NCBI GenBank assembly: GCA_017557665.1
Contig: JAFYYI010000051.1
Location: 1 to 11,489, forward strand
Length of the DNA: 11,489 bases
Source of the DNA: Muribaculaceae bacterium
GTDB lineage: Bacteria; Bacteroidota; Bacteroidia; Bacteroidales; Muribaculaceae
Reading direction: 5' to 3'
Part shown: positions 1 to 8,321 of the stretch, piece by piece
Layout: every line of letters begins with the position of its first letter
Numbering within the stretch: position 1 is the first letter of the stretch
Program-made: the position numbers and the translations under genes
The notes under the pieces: model-generated
The model's database searches: none
Told to the model about the DNA's origin: nothing
Seen by the model: only the letters and a program-made list of their open reading frames with translations

Positions 1-1267
1 CAACAGCCCCTACCGCGACCGCACCGTCGAGGAGAACCTGGACCTGTTCCAGAGGATGAATGCCGGCGAGTTTGAGGAGGGCAGCCACGTGTTGCGCGCC
101 AAGATCGACATGGCGTCGAGCAACATGCACTTCCGCGACCCGATCATCTACCGCATCATCAAGACGCCGCACTGGCGCACGGGCAACAAGTGGAACGTCT
201 ATCCCATGTATGACTTCGCCCACGGCCAGAGCGACTACTTCGAGGGCGTGACCCACTCGATCTGCACGCTGGAATTCGTACCTCACCGCGACCTGTATGA
301 CTACCTCGTGCACGAGTTGGCCGGCGAGAGCGCCAGCGAGTACTGCCCGCGCCAGATTGAGTTCAACCGCCTGAACCTCACCTACACCGTGATGAGCAAG
401 CGCAAACTGCTGCAGCTCGTCAAGGAAGGCCTTGTGGCCGGTTGGGACGATCCCCGCATGCCGACCTTGTGCGGCCTGCGCCGCCGCGGCTACACGCCCC
501 AGGCCATCAAGAACTTCATCGAGGACATCGGCTACACCAAATATGAGGCGCTGAACGACATCGGCCTGCTGGAGCACAACATCCGCGAGGAGCTGAACCA
601 CCACGCCAACCGCGTGAGCGCCGTGCTCAATCCCGTCAAGGTCGTCATCACCAACTACCCCGAGGACAAGGTGGAGATGATGGAGATGGACAACAACCCC
701 GAGCAGGAGAATGCCGGCAAGCACCAGATGCCCTTCTCGCGCGAGATCTACATCGAGCGTGACGACTTCATGGAAGAGCCTCCGAAAAAATTCTTCCGCC
801 TCACGCCGGGCAAGGAAGTGCGCCTCAAGGGAGCCTACATCATCATGTGCACCGGCTGCACCAAGGACGCCGACGGCAACGTGACCGAGATCCAGTGCAC
901 CTATGACCCCGACACGCTGAGCGGCAGCGCCGGCAGTCAGCGCAAGGTCAAGGGCACCCTGCACTGGGTGAGCGCCAGCCACTGTGTGGACGCCGAGGTA
1001 AGGCTGTATGACCGCCTGTTCGCCGTGGAGAATCCCAGCGCCGACACCGAGCACGACTTCCGCGAACTCTTGAACCCCGACTCGCTGCGCGTCGTGACCG
1101 ACGCCAAGATCGAGCCGTTCCTGGCCGAGACTGCCAAGGTGGGCGACACCTACCAGTTCCAGCGCATCGGCTATTTCACCGTCGATCAGGACTCTACCGA
1201 GGGTCACCTGGTGTTCAACCGCACCATCGGACTGAAAGACAGTTGGGCCAAGCAGCAGGGGAAGTAA
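1..1267 (+). CDS. glnS: Glutaminyl-tRNA synthetase, C-terminal part (5' truncated by window edge)
   Basis: Class I cytosolic aminoacyl-tRNA synthetase that joins glutamine to tRNA-Gln. The reading frame is already open at base 2 (N-S-P-Y-R-D-R, followed by VEENLDLF), so the first ATG at 56 is internal. About 421 codons are visible. Known GlnRS proteins have about 550-580 residues, so the N-terminal Rossmann part with the HIGH motif lies outside the window. Visible GlnRS features are [11 protein letters not shown], the KMSKS-type loop as VMSKRKL (about 389-409), the stretch [10 protein letters not shown] followed by GLRRRGYTP, and the C-terminal anticodon-binding beta-barrels with [19 protein letters not shown] near the end. 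The frame ends at TAA 1265-1267 with no sign of damage. A glutamyl-tRNA synthetase is less likely because the WDDPRMPTL and HWVSA blocks are typical of GlnRS. Two possible terminators follow. Confidence 0.96.
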   Translation, partial: NSPYRDRTVEENLDLFQRMNAGEFEEGSHVLRAKIDMASSNMHFRDPIIYRIIKTPHWRTGNKWNVYPMYDFAHGQSDYFEGVTHSICTLEFVPHRDLYDYLVHELAGESASEYCPRQIEFNRLNLTYTVMSKRKLLQLVKEGLVAGWDDPRMPTLCGLRRRGYTPQAIKNFIEDIGYTKYEALNDIGLLEHNIREELNHHANRVSAVLNPVKVVITNYPEDKVEMMEMDNNPEQENAGKHQMPFSREIYIERDDFMEEPPKKFFRLTPGKEVRLKGAYIIMCTGCTKDADGNVTEIQCTYDPDTLSGSAGSQRKVKGTLHWVSASHCVDAEVRLYDRLFAVENPSADTEHDFRELLNPDSLRVVTDAKIEPFLAETAKVGDTYQFQRIGYFTVDQDSTEGHLVFNRTIGLKDSWAKQQGK

Positions 1268-1319
1268 TCGCCGACGACGATACTTTCTAAAAGGAAAACA
1301 ATAAGTACAATAAATACAA

Positions 1320-1409
1320 GGGCAACCGCGCTTGTAAAGCTAAAGACAACTTGGACAACTCAGAACAACTCTTTTAGGGTTGCGACTGGGTTGCCCAAGT
1401 TATTTTTTT
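1320..1409 (+). terminator. Weak candidate terminator or folded 3' UTR after glnS
   Basis: GGGCAACC (1320-1327) is complementary over 8 bp to GGTTGCCC (1389-1396), and a run of seven T (1403-1409) follows. The loop of about 61 nt is very long for a simple intrinsic terminator. The T run starts six bases after the stem. A second copy of GGGTTGC lies just upstream (from 1377) and could pair with the same left arm. A small local hairpin, ACAAG with CTTGT (about 1316-1335), would compete. The base pairing is seen directly; termination is inferred. Confidence 0.3.
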
Positions 1410-1455
1410 GAGAAATTCTTGTGATTATCAGGCCAAGCATTATCCATGACTCAGT

Positions 1456-1501
1456 CAAAACAAAAGGTGCGACTCCGAGTGGGTCGCACCTTTTTGTTTT
1501 G
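1456..1501. terminator. Bidirectional intrinsic terminator between convergent genes
   Basis: GGTGCGAC (1466-1473) pairs perfectly with GTCGCACC (1483-1490) across a 9-nt loop. The right arm is followed by TTTTTGTTTTG, and the left arm is preceded by the near mirror image CAAAACAAAA. The hairpin therefore has a U-tract in both directions. It can end glnS transcripts on the + strand and transcripts of the gene at 1514-2440 on the - strand, whose stop codon lies 13 bases away. Confidence 0.9.
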
Positions 1502-1513
1502 AATCGCCGATGG

Positions 1514-2440
1514 TCACTTCTTTTTCAGGACCAGGAAGTATTCGCCCTCGGCGCCGCTGCCGATGGTATAAGGCAGATAATAGAAGAGGATGCCCTCGTT
1601 GATGATGGCACACCCACTGACCTCCGATAACAGGTTCTCGGGCTCCAACGTTAACATATCTTCATCTAAACCACGCTGCTTGCCAGCCTCGATATAGGCC
1701 TTCCACAACTGGTTCTTCAGGTCTTCCTTGTCATACTTCGCGATAAAGTCTTTGGACTGAAGCAAACGGCCTGTTTTCTTGTCAAAAGTCCAGTAAAGAG
1801 CTTGGCTGGGGCAGCCGTTGGAGCCGTTGATGTCGTAACTCACAACGACCATATAGGTGGCCTGATCACCCTTGTCATAGACCTTGTGTGACACAAGGCA
1901 CCACCGCCCTTCAGGAATCTGTTCATAAGCAGATTCGGGTTTGCGAGCCTTCTTCTGATGGGTGTACATATTAAACACCTGGCTGGCAAAGTCCAATATC
2001 TCTCGAGCGTTCTGCGGCTTGTTGGCTTCCCGCAATCGGAATGCAGGTTTATTATCCATACCGCCATAGGGCTCCATGCCGAACACCAGGGCGGAGTCGA
2101 TTGCCCCCTCCATGCTGCGGAAGACGGCCTCGCTCGGATATTCCTTGTCGATATACAAACCCATGCTGAAACGGAACTTCACATGGTAGTCATCTACTTC
2201 ATCATCGTCATACCAGAGAGCATCATTTTCCACCATGATGAGTCCAGGGAAACGGTATAACAACGAATCACTACCCATGTAGCTGTAGTTCTCGTCATAG
2301 TCCATGCCCAGGAACAAATCCATCGGTGTTTCAGCAGTCTGGTCATCACCAACGGACGGGCAGGAAGCGTGTGCACTTGCGCCCATTGGAGCCAAAACGG
2401 CCAGGGCTGCCATTAACAGGTAAAACAATCCTCTTCTCAT
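1514..2440 (-). CDS. Exported protein of unknown function with DUF3298-like C-terminus
   Basis: A 308-residue protein. The start is taken at the ATG complementary to 2438-2440. A slightly longer frame would begin at TTG (2449), which is less likely. The N-terminus is a classic Sec signal peptide: M-R-R, a hydrophobic core (LFYLLMAALAVLA), then GASA-HA as a probable signal peptidase I site. There is no convincing lipobox. The middle part has no motif I recognise and is rich in Asp, Tyr and Met. The C-terminal third resembles DUF3298/RsiV-type periplasmic domains: VVVSYDINGSNG, then TFDKKTGRLLQSKDFI, then a helix, and near the end FYYLPYTIGSGAEGEYFLVL, recalling the family pattern of a PYxIG...G loop in a strand. 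This assignment rests on pattern memory only. The protein probably acts in the periplasm or at the surface. It has its own promoter and shares a terminator with glnS, so it is a single-gene unit. Confidence 0.8.
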   Translation of the reverse strand: MRRGLFYLLMAALAVLAPMGASAHASCPSVGDDQTAETPMDLFLGMDYDENYSYMGSDSLLYRFPGLIMVENDALWYDDDEVDDYHVKFRFSMGLYIDKEYPSEAVFRSMEGAIDSALVFGMEPYGGMDNKPAFRLREANKPQNAREILDFASQVFNMYTHQKKARKPESAYEQIPEGRWCLVSHKVYDKGDQATYMVVVSYDINGSNGCPSQALYWTFDKKTGRLLQSKDFIAKYDKEDLKNQLWKAYIEAGKQRGLDEDMLTLEPENLLSEVSGCAIINEGILFYYLPYTIGSGAEGEYFLVLKKK

Positions 2441-2508
2441 AATATTCAAGATTTAGCGTCACGGAATTTTAACGTGTTTCCAAGACAAATTATCAATGTT
2501 TCTTTTTG

Positions 2509-2540
2509 CAAAGTTAATCACCTGATGTGGCAAAAGCAAA
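2509..2540 (-). promoter_or_regulatory. Bacteroidetes-type promoter for the gene at 1514-2440
   Basis: On the - strand, TTTG (complement of 2537-2540) is followed after exactly 20 bp by TAACTTTG (complement of 2509-2516). This fits the Bacteroidetes sigma-ABfr consensus of TTTG near -33 and TAnnTTTG near -7. Transcription would start near 2502, giving a leader of about 60 nt before the ATG at 2440. That leader has no strong Shine-Dalgarno sequence, which is usual in this phylum. Confidence 0.72.
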
Positions 2541-2568
2541 TTATTGCAAGAAAAATTCCTGTTACAGT

Positions 2569-2600
2569 ATTGTCGGGGTGAGTTCTTTGCAGTATCTTTG
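2569..2600 (+). promoter_or_regulatory. Bacteroidetes-type promoter for the Sua5/TsaC-led gene cluster
   Basis: ATTG (2569-2572) is followed after 20 bp by TATCTTTG (2593-2600), a full match to the TAnnTTTG -7 element. Transcription would begin near 2607, only about 13 nt before the ATG at 2620. This rules against the longer reading frame that begins with GTG at 2527, because the promoter would lie inside it. It is probably the main promoter for the closely spaced genes that follow. Confidence 0.75.
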
Positions 2601-2619
2601 CACATTAGTATCTACCGAA

Positions 2620-3222
2620 ATGAGTTTGAGAAAAGAACAGAAACAGCAAGCAAGGGCTCAAATGGATGAGGAAATCGTGCAATGCCTCAAGGTGTTGAGC
2701 GCTGGGAGACTGATACTTTACCCCACCGACACGGTGTGGGGCATCGGGTGTGACGCGACCAACGAGGAGGCGGTGAAAAAAGTGTACCGGCTCAAGCAGC
2801 GCGACGACAGCAAGGCGCTCATCGTGCTCATCGACAGTGCCGAGCACCTGGACCACTATGTGGTGAATGTTCCCGAGATCGCCCGTGAGCTGATTGACGT
2901 GGCCGTCAAGCCGTTGACCATCATCTATGAGGGGGCCTACAACCTGGCGCCCAATGTGCTGGGCGATGAGGACAGCGTGGGCATCAGGATTCCCAATGAC
3001 GAGTTTTGCCACCGCCTGTGCGAGCGCTACGGCAAGCCCATCGTGTCCACCTCGGCCAACGTGAGCGGCCAGCCGACCGCCAAGACCTTTGCCGACATCT
3101 CACAGGACATCGTCGGGGGCGTGGACTATGCCGTGAAGTACCGCCGCAACGACGCCACCGCCCACCAGCCGTCTAACATCATCTTGCTGAGCCGCGACGG
3201 CACGTTCAAAATCATCCGTTAA
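2620..3222 (+). CDS. Threonylcarbamoyl-AMP synthase (Sua5/YciO/YrdC family)
   Basis: Cytosolic enzyme that makes threonylcarbamoyl-AMP from threonine, bicarbonate and ATP, the first step of the t6A37 modification of ANN-decoding tRNAs. The 200-residue product is the length of the single-domain TsaC/YwlC type; the extra C-terminal domain of long Sua5 proteins is absent. Visible motifs are PTDTVWGIGCDA (P35-T36-D37), then the basic stretch RLKQRDDSKAL, matching the family KxRxxxKPL nucleotide-binding pattern, and the signature VSTSANVSGQP (S143-T144-S145-A146-N147). The start is set at ATG 2620 because a good promoter ends at 2600; M at 2662 remains possible because conserved sequence begins after it. 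The gap to the next gene is 20 nt, so they are probably co-transcribed. YciO-like members of the family exist with less certain function, but conservation here favours the true synthase. Confidence 0.92.
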   Translation: MSLRKEQKQQARAQMDEEIVQCLKVLSAGRLILYPTDTVWGIGCDATNEEAVKKVYRLKQRDDSKALIVLIDSAEHLDHYVVNVPEIARELIDVAVKPLTIIYEGAYNLAPNVLGDEDSVGIRIPNDEFCHRLCERYGKPIVSTSANVSGQPTAKTFADISQDIVGGVDYAVKYRRNDATAHQPSNIILLSRDGTFKIIR

Positions 3223-3242
3223 TCCCAACAAAAGAATAGAGC

Positions 3243-4679
3243 ATGAAGCTGAGACTTGACATCAACAACAAAGCGCATCGCCAACGCATCAAATATGTAG
3301 TGGCCGATTTTGTGATGTCCAACCTTGCTTGGCTCGCCTTTAACTGCGCCCGCTGGAACATGGGAGCCGTCGTGGGCTACGAGACGCTGGGCAAATACCT
3401 CACCAGCAACATGGTCATGCTTGGCCAGATTTTCTTCCCGTTGCTGATGATGGTGACCTACGTCTTCAGCGGCTACTACAACAACGTGTGCCGCAAGTCG
3501 CGCGTCCAGGAACTGCTCACTACCGCCGCCAGCGCGACCATCAACACGCTGCTCATCTTCTTTATCGCGCTGATCAACGACGTGATTGGTGTGCGCGGCA
3601 GCGACTACGAGCTGATTTTCATCCTGTGGGGACTGTTGTTCGGCTTCGTCTATCTGGCTCGAGCCATCATCACCAACATTGCCTCCCGGCAAATCAAGTC
3701 GCGCCGCTGGACCTTCCCCACCCTCATCATCGGCAGCGGGTCGGCAGCCCTCGCATTTGCCGATAAGCTCAACCGCCGTCGCGAGTCCTCGGGCTATGAC
3801 ATCAAGGGTTACGTCAACATTCCCGGCGAGAACCCCGTCAAGGGCAATCCCCTGCCCTGCTACGACCTGGACGAAATCAAGGAGGTGTGCGAGCGCGAGG
3901 GCATCTGGGAACTCATTGTGGTGCCCACACGCGACGACAACAACCAGATCCTGAAGGCCATCAACAGCCTCTTCAGCCTGGGTCTGCCCATCAACATCTC
4001 GCCCGAGCGTTTCAACATGATGCAGACACCGGTCCGCATCTCCGACTTGTACGGCGAGCCCCTTGTCAACATCTCGCGCAGCAGCATGAGCGACAGCGGC
4101 AAGAACATCAAGCGTGCGCTTGACGTCCTCATCTCGCTCATTGCCCTGGTGCTGCTCACGCCGCTCTACATCATCGTCGCGCTCATCATCAAGTCGACGA
4201 GTCCCGGACCCGTGTTCTACGTGCAGGAGCGCATCGGGCTCCACAATCGCCCGTTCAACATCATCAAGTTCCGCTCAATGGTGCAAAATGCCGAGGCCGC
4301 CGGCCAGCCCCAGCTGTCCTCGGACAATGACCCGAGAATCACGCCCTTCGGCCGCTTCATGCGCAAATACCGCATCGACGAGTTGCCGCAGTTCTGGAAT
4401 GTGCTCAAGGGAGAGATGTCGCTGGTGGGTCCACGTCCCGAGCGCAAGTACTACATCGACCAAATCACGCCCCGCATCCCCGCCTATGCCCTGTTGCACC
4501 AGGTTCATCCCGGCATCACCTCGATGGGCATGGTCAAGTTCGGCTATGCCAAGGATGTCGACGAGATGGTGGAGCGCGTGAAATATGACCTGATGTACCT
4601 GAATAACATGTCGTTGCTCAACGACATCAAGATACTCATTTACACCATTAAAATCGTCTTCACCGGACGCGGCATGTGA
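3243..4679 (+). CDS. Polyprenyl-phosphate sugar phosphotransferase (WcaJ/WbaP-like initiating glycosyltransferase)
   Basis: Inner-membrane enzyme of 478 residues that transfers a sugar-1-phosphate from a nucleotide sugar to undecaprenyl phosphate, the first step of exopolysaccharide, capsule or O-antigen synthesis. Four hydrophobic segments lie in the first 150 or so residues. A nucleotide-fold region follows, with GSGSAALAFADKL as its glycine-rich loop. The C-terminal bacterial sugar transferase domain starts near K290-R291-A-L-D with a membrane segment (LISLIALVLLTPLYIIVALI). After it come SPGPVFYVQERIG, IKFRSM, DELPQFWNVLKGEMSLVGPR (D379-E380 to R398) and P399. The catalytic Asp-Glu pair and the PRP motif are intact. 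Length and order match the complete family. The sugar cannot be told from sequence. No other polysaccharide genes are in the window, so it may serve a cluster elsewhere. Its stop overlaps the next start (TGATG). Confidence 0.93.
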   Translation: MKLRLDINNKAHRQRIKYVVADFVMSNLAWLAFNCARWNMGAVVGYETLGKYLTSNMVMLGQIFFPLLMMVTYVFSGYYNNVCRKSRVQELLTTAASATINTLLIFFIALINDVIGVRGSDYELIFILWGLLFGFVYLARAIITNIASRQIKSRRWTFPTLIIGSGSAALAFADKLNRRRESSGYDIKGYVNIPGENPVKGNPLPCYDLDEIKEVCEREGIWELIVVPTRDDNNQILKAINSLFSLGLPINISPERFNMMQTPVRISDLYGEPLVNISRSSMSDSGKNIKRALDVLISLIALVLLTPLYIIVALIIKSTSPGPVFYVQERIGLHNRPFNIIKFRSMVQNAEAAGQPQLSSDNDPRITPFGRFMRKYRIDELPQFWNVLKGEMSLVGPRPERKYYIDQITPRIPAYALLHQVHPGITSMGMVKFGYAKDVDEMVERVKYDLMYLNNMSLLNDIKILIYTIKIVFTGRGM

Positions 4680-6529
4680 TGGCTTCACAATCAACCACAC
4701 ATCACGAGACGCCCTCCGCTAGCAGCAATGATGCCAACGGGCAGCACATCAGCTGGTGGTTGAAGCTGCTCCTGTGGCGCGAGAAGCATGTGCCCGAAAA
4801 GACCTTTGTCGTGGTCCTCGCGCTCATCGTGGGCATTGCCGCCGGCCTGGCAGCCGTGTTGCTCAAGACGCTCATCGGGCTCATTGCAGGCTTCCTCACC
4901 AGCCGGTTCAGCACCGAAGAGGGCAACCTGCTCTACCTGGTGTTTCCCGCCATCGGTATCCTGCTGGCGATGCTCTATGTCTATTACATCGCCCGCGAGC
5001 CCATCTCGCATGGTGTGACGCGCGTGCTCTATGCCCTGGCGCTGAAGAAAAGCCGCCTCAAGATTCACAACATGTACTCGTCGCTCATCGCCTCGTCGAT
5101 GACCATCGGCTTTGGTGGATCGGTCGGTGCCGAGGGTCCCATCGTGTTCACGGGCGCCGCCATCGGCAGCAACCTGGGCCAGGCGTTCAGGCTCACTCCC
5201 CAGACGCTGGCCATGCTCGTGGCCTGTGGTGCGGCGGCCGGTATCGCCGGCATCTTCAAGGCCCCCATCGCCGGCTTGCTGTTCACCATCGAGGTGCTGA
5301 TGCTCGACCTGACGGCCGGCGCCGCCATCCCACTGATTGTCGCTTCGGTGGCCGGTGCAACGGTGGCCTACGTCTTCACGGGCTATAACGTCGAATTCTT
5401 CTTCTCGCAGAGCGAGCCGTTCTATGCATCGCGCATCCCGTATGTGGTGCTGCTGGGCGTGTTCTGCGGCTTTGTCTCGCTCTATTTCATCCATCTCATC
5501 GACAGGATTGAGGCACGCTTCAAGCGGCTGCGCAACCGCTGGGTGCGCTTCGCCGTGGGCGGCCTCACGCTCAGCCTGCTCATCTTCCTGATGCCGCCAC
5601 TGTACGGTGAAGGTTATGAAGATATCACCCACCTCATCAACGGCGATGTGACCAGCATCTTCAACAACAGCCTGTTCTACAGCTACCGCGACAATGTCGT
5701 GGCCGTGCTGCTGTTCCTGTTCGCCCTGGGTGCCTTCAAGGTATTCGCCACTGCAGCGACCAACGGCGGCGGTGGCGTTGGCGGTACCTTTGCCCCCTCG
5801 CTGTTCGTTGGCTGCATGACGGGCGTGTTCTTCGCTTTCCTGTTCAACCACCTGGGCGTCCTCGATTCCGAGGCCCCCCTCAGCATCAAGAATTTTGCCC
5901 TGATGGGCATGGCCGGCGTGATGGCCGGTGTGATGCACGCACCGCTGATGGCCATCTTCCTTACCGCCGAGATGACGGGCGGCTATGACCTGTTCCTGCC
6001 GCTGCTCATCGTGTCGGCCAGCAGCTACGCCATCAGCCGCATCTTCACGCCTTACGGCATCTATGCCCGTCGTCTTGCCAAGCGCGGCGAGTTGCTCACC
6101 CACCAGAAAGACCGCTCGGTGCTCACCCTGTTGAAGATGGACAGCGTCATCGAGAAAGACTTTTCTATTGTTCACCCCGACATGAGCCTCAAGGATATGG
6201 TCGACACCATCGCCCAAAGCCGTCGCAACCTCTTCCCCGTGACCGATGACAGCGGCACGCTTGTCGGTGTGGTGCAACTCGATGACATCCGCAACATCAT
6301 GTTCCGGCCCGACCTGTACCGCCGCATGCAAGTGAACCGTTTCATGGCCGTTCCGCCCGCCAAGGTCATCGTCGGCACCCCGATGGAGAAGGTGATGAAG
6401 ACTTTTGACAGTACGGGCGCCTGGAACCTGCCTGTCGTTGACGAGGACGGCAAGTATGTCGGTTTCGTCTCCAAGAGCAAGATTTTCAACAGCTACCGCC
6501 AGGTACTGAAACACTACACGTACGACTAA
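4679..6529 (+). CDS. CLC-family chloride channel/transporter with two C-terminal CBS domains
   Basis: Integral inner-membrane anion channel or Cl-/H+ exchanger, 616 residues. The ATG at 4679 shares one base with the preceding stop (TGATG); a GTG at 4676 would add one residue. An N-terminal hydrophilic stretch of about 40 residues precedes the membrane core (about 42-470). Family blocks are GSVGAEGP with the gating glutamate at E152, GAAAGIAGIFKAPIAGLLF with E205 next to V206, and GGTFAPS (about 368-374). The last 130 residues form two CBS repeats (DSVIEKDFSIV...LVGVVQLDDI and VNRFMAVPP...YVGFVSKSKI), which in other proteins bind adenine nucleotides. Odd points: the residue matching the internal proton glutamate E203 of E. 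coli ClC-ec1 is valine, and the GSGIP anion-site motif reads S110-H-G-V-T114. Both suggest transport unlike ClC-ec1. The next gene starts 13 nt downstream. Confidence 0.94.
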   Translation: MASQSTTHHETPSASSNDANGQHISWWLKLLLWREKHVPEKTFVVVLALIVGIAAGLAAVLLKTLIGLIAGFLTSRFSTEEGNLLYLVFPAIGILLAMLYVYYIAREPISHGVTRVLYALALKKSRLKIHNMYSSLIASSMTIGFGGSVGAEGPIVFTGAAIGSNLGQAFRLTPQTLAMLVACGAAAGIAGIFKAPIAGLLFTIEVLMLDLTAGAAIPLIVASVAGATVAYVFTGYNVEFFFSQSEPFYASRIPYVVLLGVFCGFVSLYFIHLIDRIEARFKRLRNRWVRFAVGGLTLSLLIFLMPPLYGEGYEDITHLINGDVTSIFNNSLFYSYRDNVVAVLLFLFALGAFKVFATAATNGGGGVGGTFAPSLFVGCMTGVFFAFLFNHLGVLDSEAPLSIKNFALMGMAGVMAGVMHAPLMAIFLTAEMTGGYDLFLPLLIVSASSYAISRIFTPYGIYARRLAKRGELLTHQKDRSVLTLLKMDSVIEKDFSIVHPDMSLKDMVDTIAQSRRNLFPVTDDSGTLVGVVQLDDIRNIMFRPDLYRRMQVNRFMAVPPAKVIVGTPMEKVMKTFDSTGAWNLPVVDEDGKYVGFVSKSKIFNSYRQVLKHYTYD

Positions 6530-6542
6530 AAATCCTAGCATT

Positions 6543-8321
6543 ATGAAGAAAGTATACATCTTATTCCTAATGGCCGTCGCACTGCTGTCATTCAAGGCAG
6601 GGGCAACGGATGAAACTAGTATCAGTGAACCGATAATTAATGACTCGCTCGCAACGATTGTAGAGGAAACAGACCTGGCAATCAACGTTGCCGACACTGT
6701 TACCATTAACGCTGACGACACCATCTCAACAGCAGATGTTTCCGCTCAACTTTTGAGTAGGGCGCCTTGTTGCTTTTTAGAAACTCCGGATTCTTACAGA
6801 AAATATCAGGGTCCTGATTTTCATTTTCTCAGGAACACCACCAATTACAGTGTCAAGCCTTACACCTTCATGCAGGATCAGACGTGGGTGGGCATTCCGG
6901 TGTTCGTAGCCGGTATGATAGCCAAGGGCGAGAAAGAGGCCTTCCGTCAGAACTACAATAATCCGAACACCAAGATCCGCCTCATCAAATACAATTTCCA
7001 TAGCGAAATCGACAACTACACCCAGTTCTCAGGCATTGCCCTGACGGCAGGCCTGAAAATGGCGGGTGTCGAGGGCCGCTCATCCTGGCCACGACTGTTT
7101 GCCTCGTCACTCGCTTCCTACGGCGTGATGGCCGCCTTTGTCAACGGCATCAAATACACCGCCAGCGAAATGCGTCCCGATGGCTCGACTCGCAACTCAT
7201 GGCCATCGGGCCACACTGCGACAGCCTTTGTCGGCGCGACCATCCTGCACAAGGAATATGGCATGACGCGTTCGCCCTGGTACTCCATCGGCGGCTATAC
7301 GGTAGCCACCGCCACCGGTGTGATGCGCGTGCTGAACAACCGCCACTGGATCAGCGACGTGCTCTCGGGTGCCGGCATCGGTATTCTCTCCACCGAGTTG
7401 GCCTATGGCATCTGCGACCTGCTGTTCAAGGATAAAGGCTTGCTGATGAATGACCTGAGCGTCCATCCCGACCTGAGTAAGAATCCCTCTTTCTTCTCCA
7501 TCTCGATGGGTATCGGCTTGGGCAACAAACATTTGACACTGCCGGGATTCAACTTCGGCATTCAGCTTCCTGACGATGACCCTAATTACGGTCCCGATAC
7601 ACAACCGCTCAAGCTTCAATTCCGCTCGGCGACCGCTGTGGGCGTTGAGGGTGCCTACTTCCTCAACCCCTACATAGGCATCGGCGCACGTCTTCGCGTC
7701 AAGAGCACGCCCATCAATGGCTGGTCACAATTTGCCGATATTGAGAGAAAGAGTCTGAAAGACATCGCTGACGATCCTGATTTCCAAGCCGCCATCCAAT
7801 ACTTTGACATCGAGATTGAGAGTGACCACATTACCGAATTTGCGGCCGATGCCGGCGTGTACTTCAGCCTGCCTCTATCCTCCCGTCTTGCCATCGGCTC
7901 CAAGTTACTCGTTGGCCGCAGCATCATGGACGACATCGACGTGAACGCCAAATTCCTTGGAGACAAGCTTGACTATGATGGAGTTGACGATTTCTTTCCT
8001 TACGGTGATCAGGTCGCCTACAAGGATTGGGACTATATCAATGTCCATGCCTCCAACTCGATGAAATTCGGCACAGGACTGTCTCTAACCTGGGCTTACA
8101 AGAATTCATTCTCGTGGCGCGTGTTCTGTGATTATGATTATTCCCACAAAACCTATACAGCCACCTATGCCCCGTTCATGTATCTGGAAGACTTCTGTCC
8201 AAAATTACGCGAAGAATTAATTGAATCTGCCAACTGGGATCCCGTGCAGGAATTCAAATCCAGCGCAAGCAAGCACCTGAACCAGTGGGTATTGGGCGGA
8301 TCGCTGTGCGTCTCTTTTTAA
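6543..8321 (+). CDS. PAP2-family phosphatase fused to a C-terminal predicted beta-barrel (copy 1)
   Basis: Predicted exported lipid phosphatase, 592 residues. It has a signal peptide ([21 protein letters not shown]), then an Asp/Thr-rich linker. The PAP2 domain (about 110-300) has all three catalytic motifs: K204-x6-R211-P212, P221-S-G-H224 and R262-x5-H268-x3-D272. H268 would be the phosphate-accepting histidine. Residues from about 315 to 592 look like an outer-membrane barrel: alternating aromatic and small residues in strand-like segments ([54 protein letters not shown]) and a final Leu-Gly-Gly...Val-Ser-Phe with C-terminal F. PAP2 enzymes remove phosphate from lipids such as undecaprenyl pyrophosphate, phosphatidate or lipid A; the substrate here is unknown. 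The gene follows CLC by 13 nt. A paralog of the same architecture follows at 8484. The first part (6600-6850) is AT-richer than the flanking housekeeping genes. Confidence 0.88.
   Translation: MKKVYILFLMAVALLSFKAGATDETSISEPIINDSLATIVEETDLAINVADTVTINADDTISTADVSAQLLSRAPCCFLETPDSYRKYQGPDFHFLRNTTNYSVKPYTFMQDQTWVGIPVFVAGMIAKGEKEAFRQNYNNPNTKIRLIKYNFHSEIDNYTQFSGIALTAGLKMAGVEGRSSWPRLFASSLASYGVMAAFVNGIKYTASEMRPDGSTRNSWPSGHTATAFVGATILHKEYGMTRSPWYSIGGYTVATATGVMRVLNNRHWISDVLSGAGIGILSTELAYGICDLLFKDKGLLMNDLSVHPDLSKNPSFFSISMGIGLGNKHLTLPGFNFGIQLPDDDPNYGPDTQPLKLQFRSATAVGVEGAYFLNPYIGIGARLRVKSTPINGWSQFADIERKSLKDIADDPDFQAAIQYFDIEIESDHITEFAADAGVYFSLPLSSRLAIGSKLLVGRSIMDDIDVNAKFLGDKLDYDGVDDFFPYGDQVAYKDWDYINVHASNSMKFGTGLSLTWAYKNSFSWRVFCDYDYSHKTYTATYAPFMYLEDFCPKLREELIESANWDPVQEFKSSASKHLNQWVLGGSLCVSF

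Noticed and set aside
56..1267. Complete gene starting at ATG 56
   Set aside because: The frame is open and conserved upstream to base 2, so the ATG is internal to glnS.
2527..2619. GTG-initiated N-terminal extension of the Sua5/TsaC gene
   Set aside because: The segment contains the promoter at 2569-2600 and encodes nothing conserved in the family.
3219..4244. A 341-codon open frame on the - strand opposite the sugar transferase
   Set aside because: Same shadow pattern: acidic and His-rich translation without motifs, opposite a well-supported gene.
4691..6724. A 677-codon open frame on the - strand opposite the CLC gene
   Set aside because: It is a shadow caused by GC-rich codon use. The translation is low complexity (His, Asp, Glu, Gly, Val rich) with no recognisable domain, and the + strand gene is clearly real.
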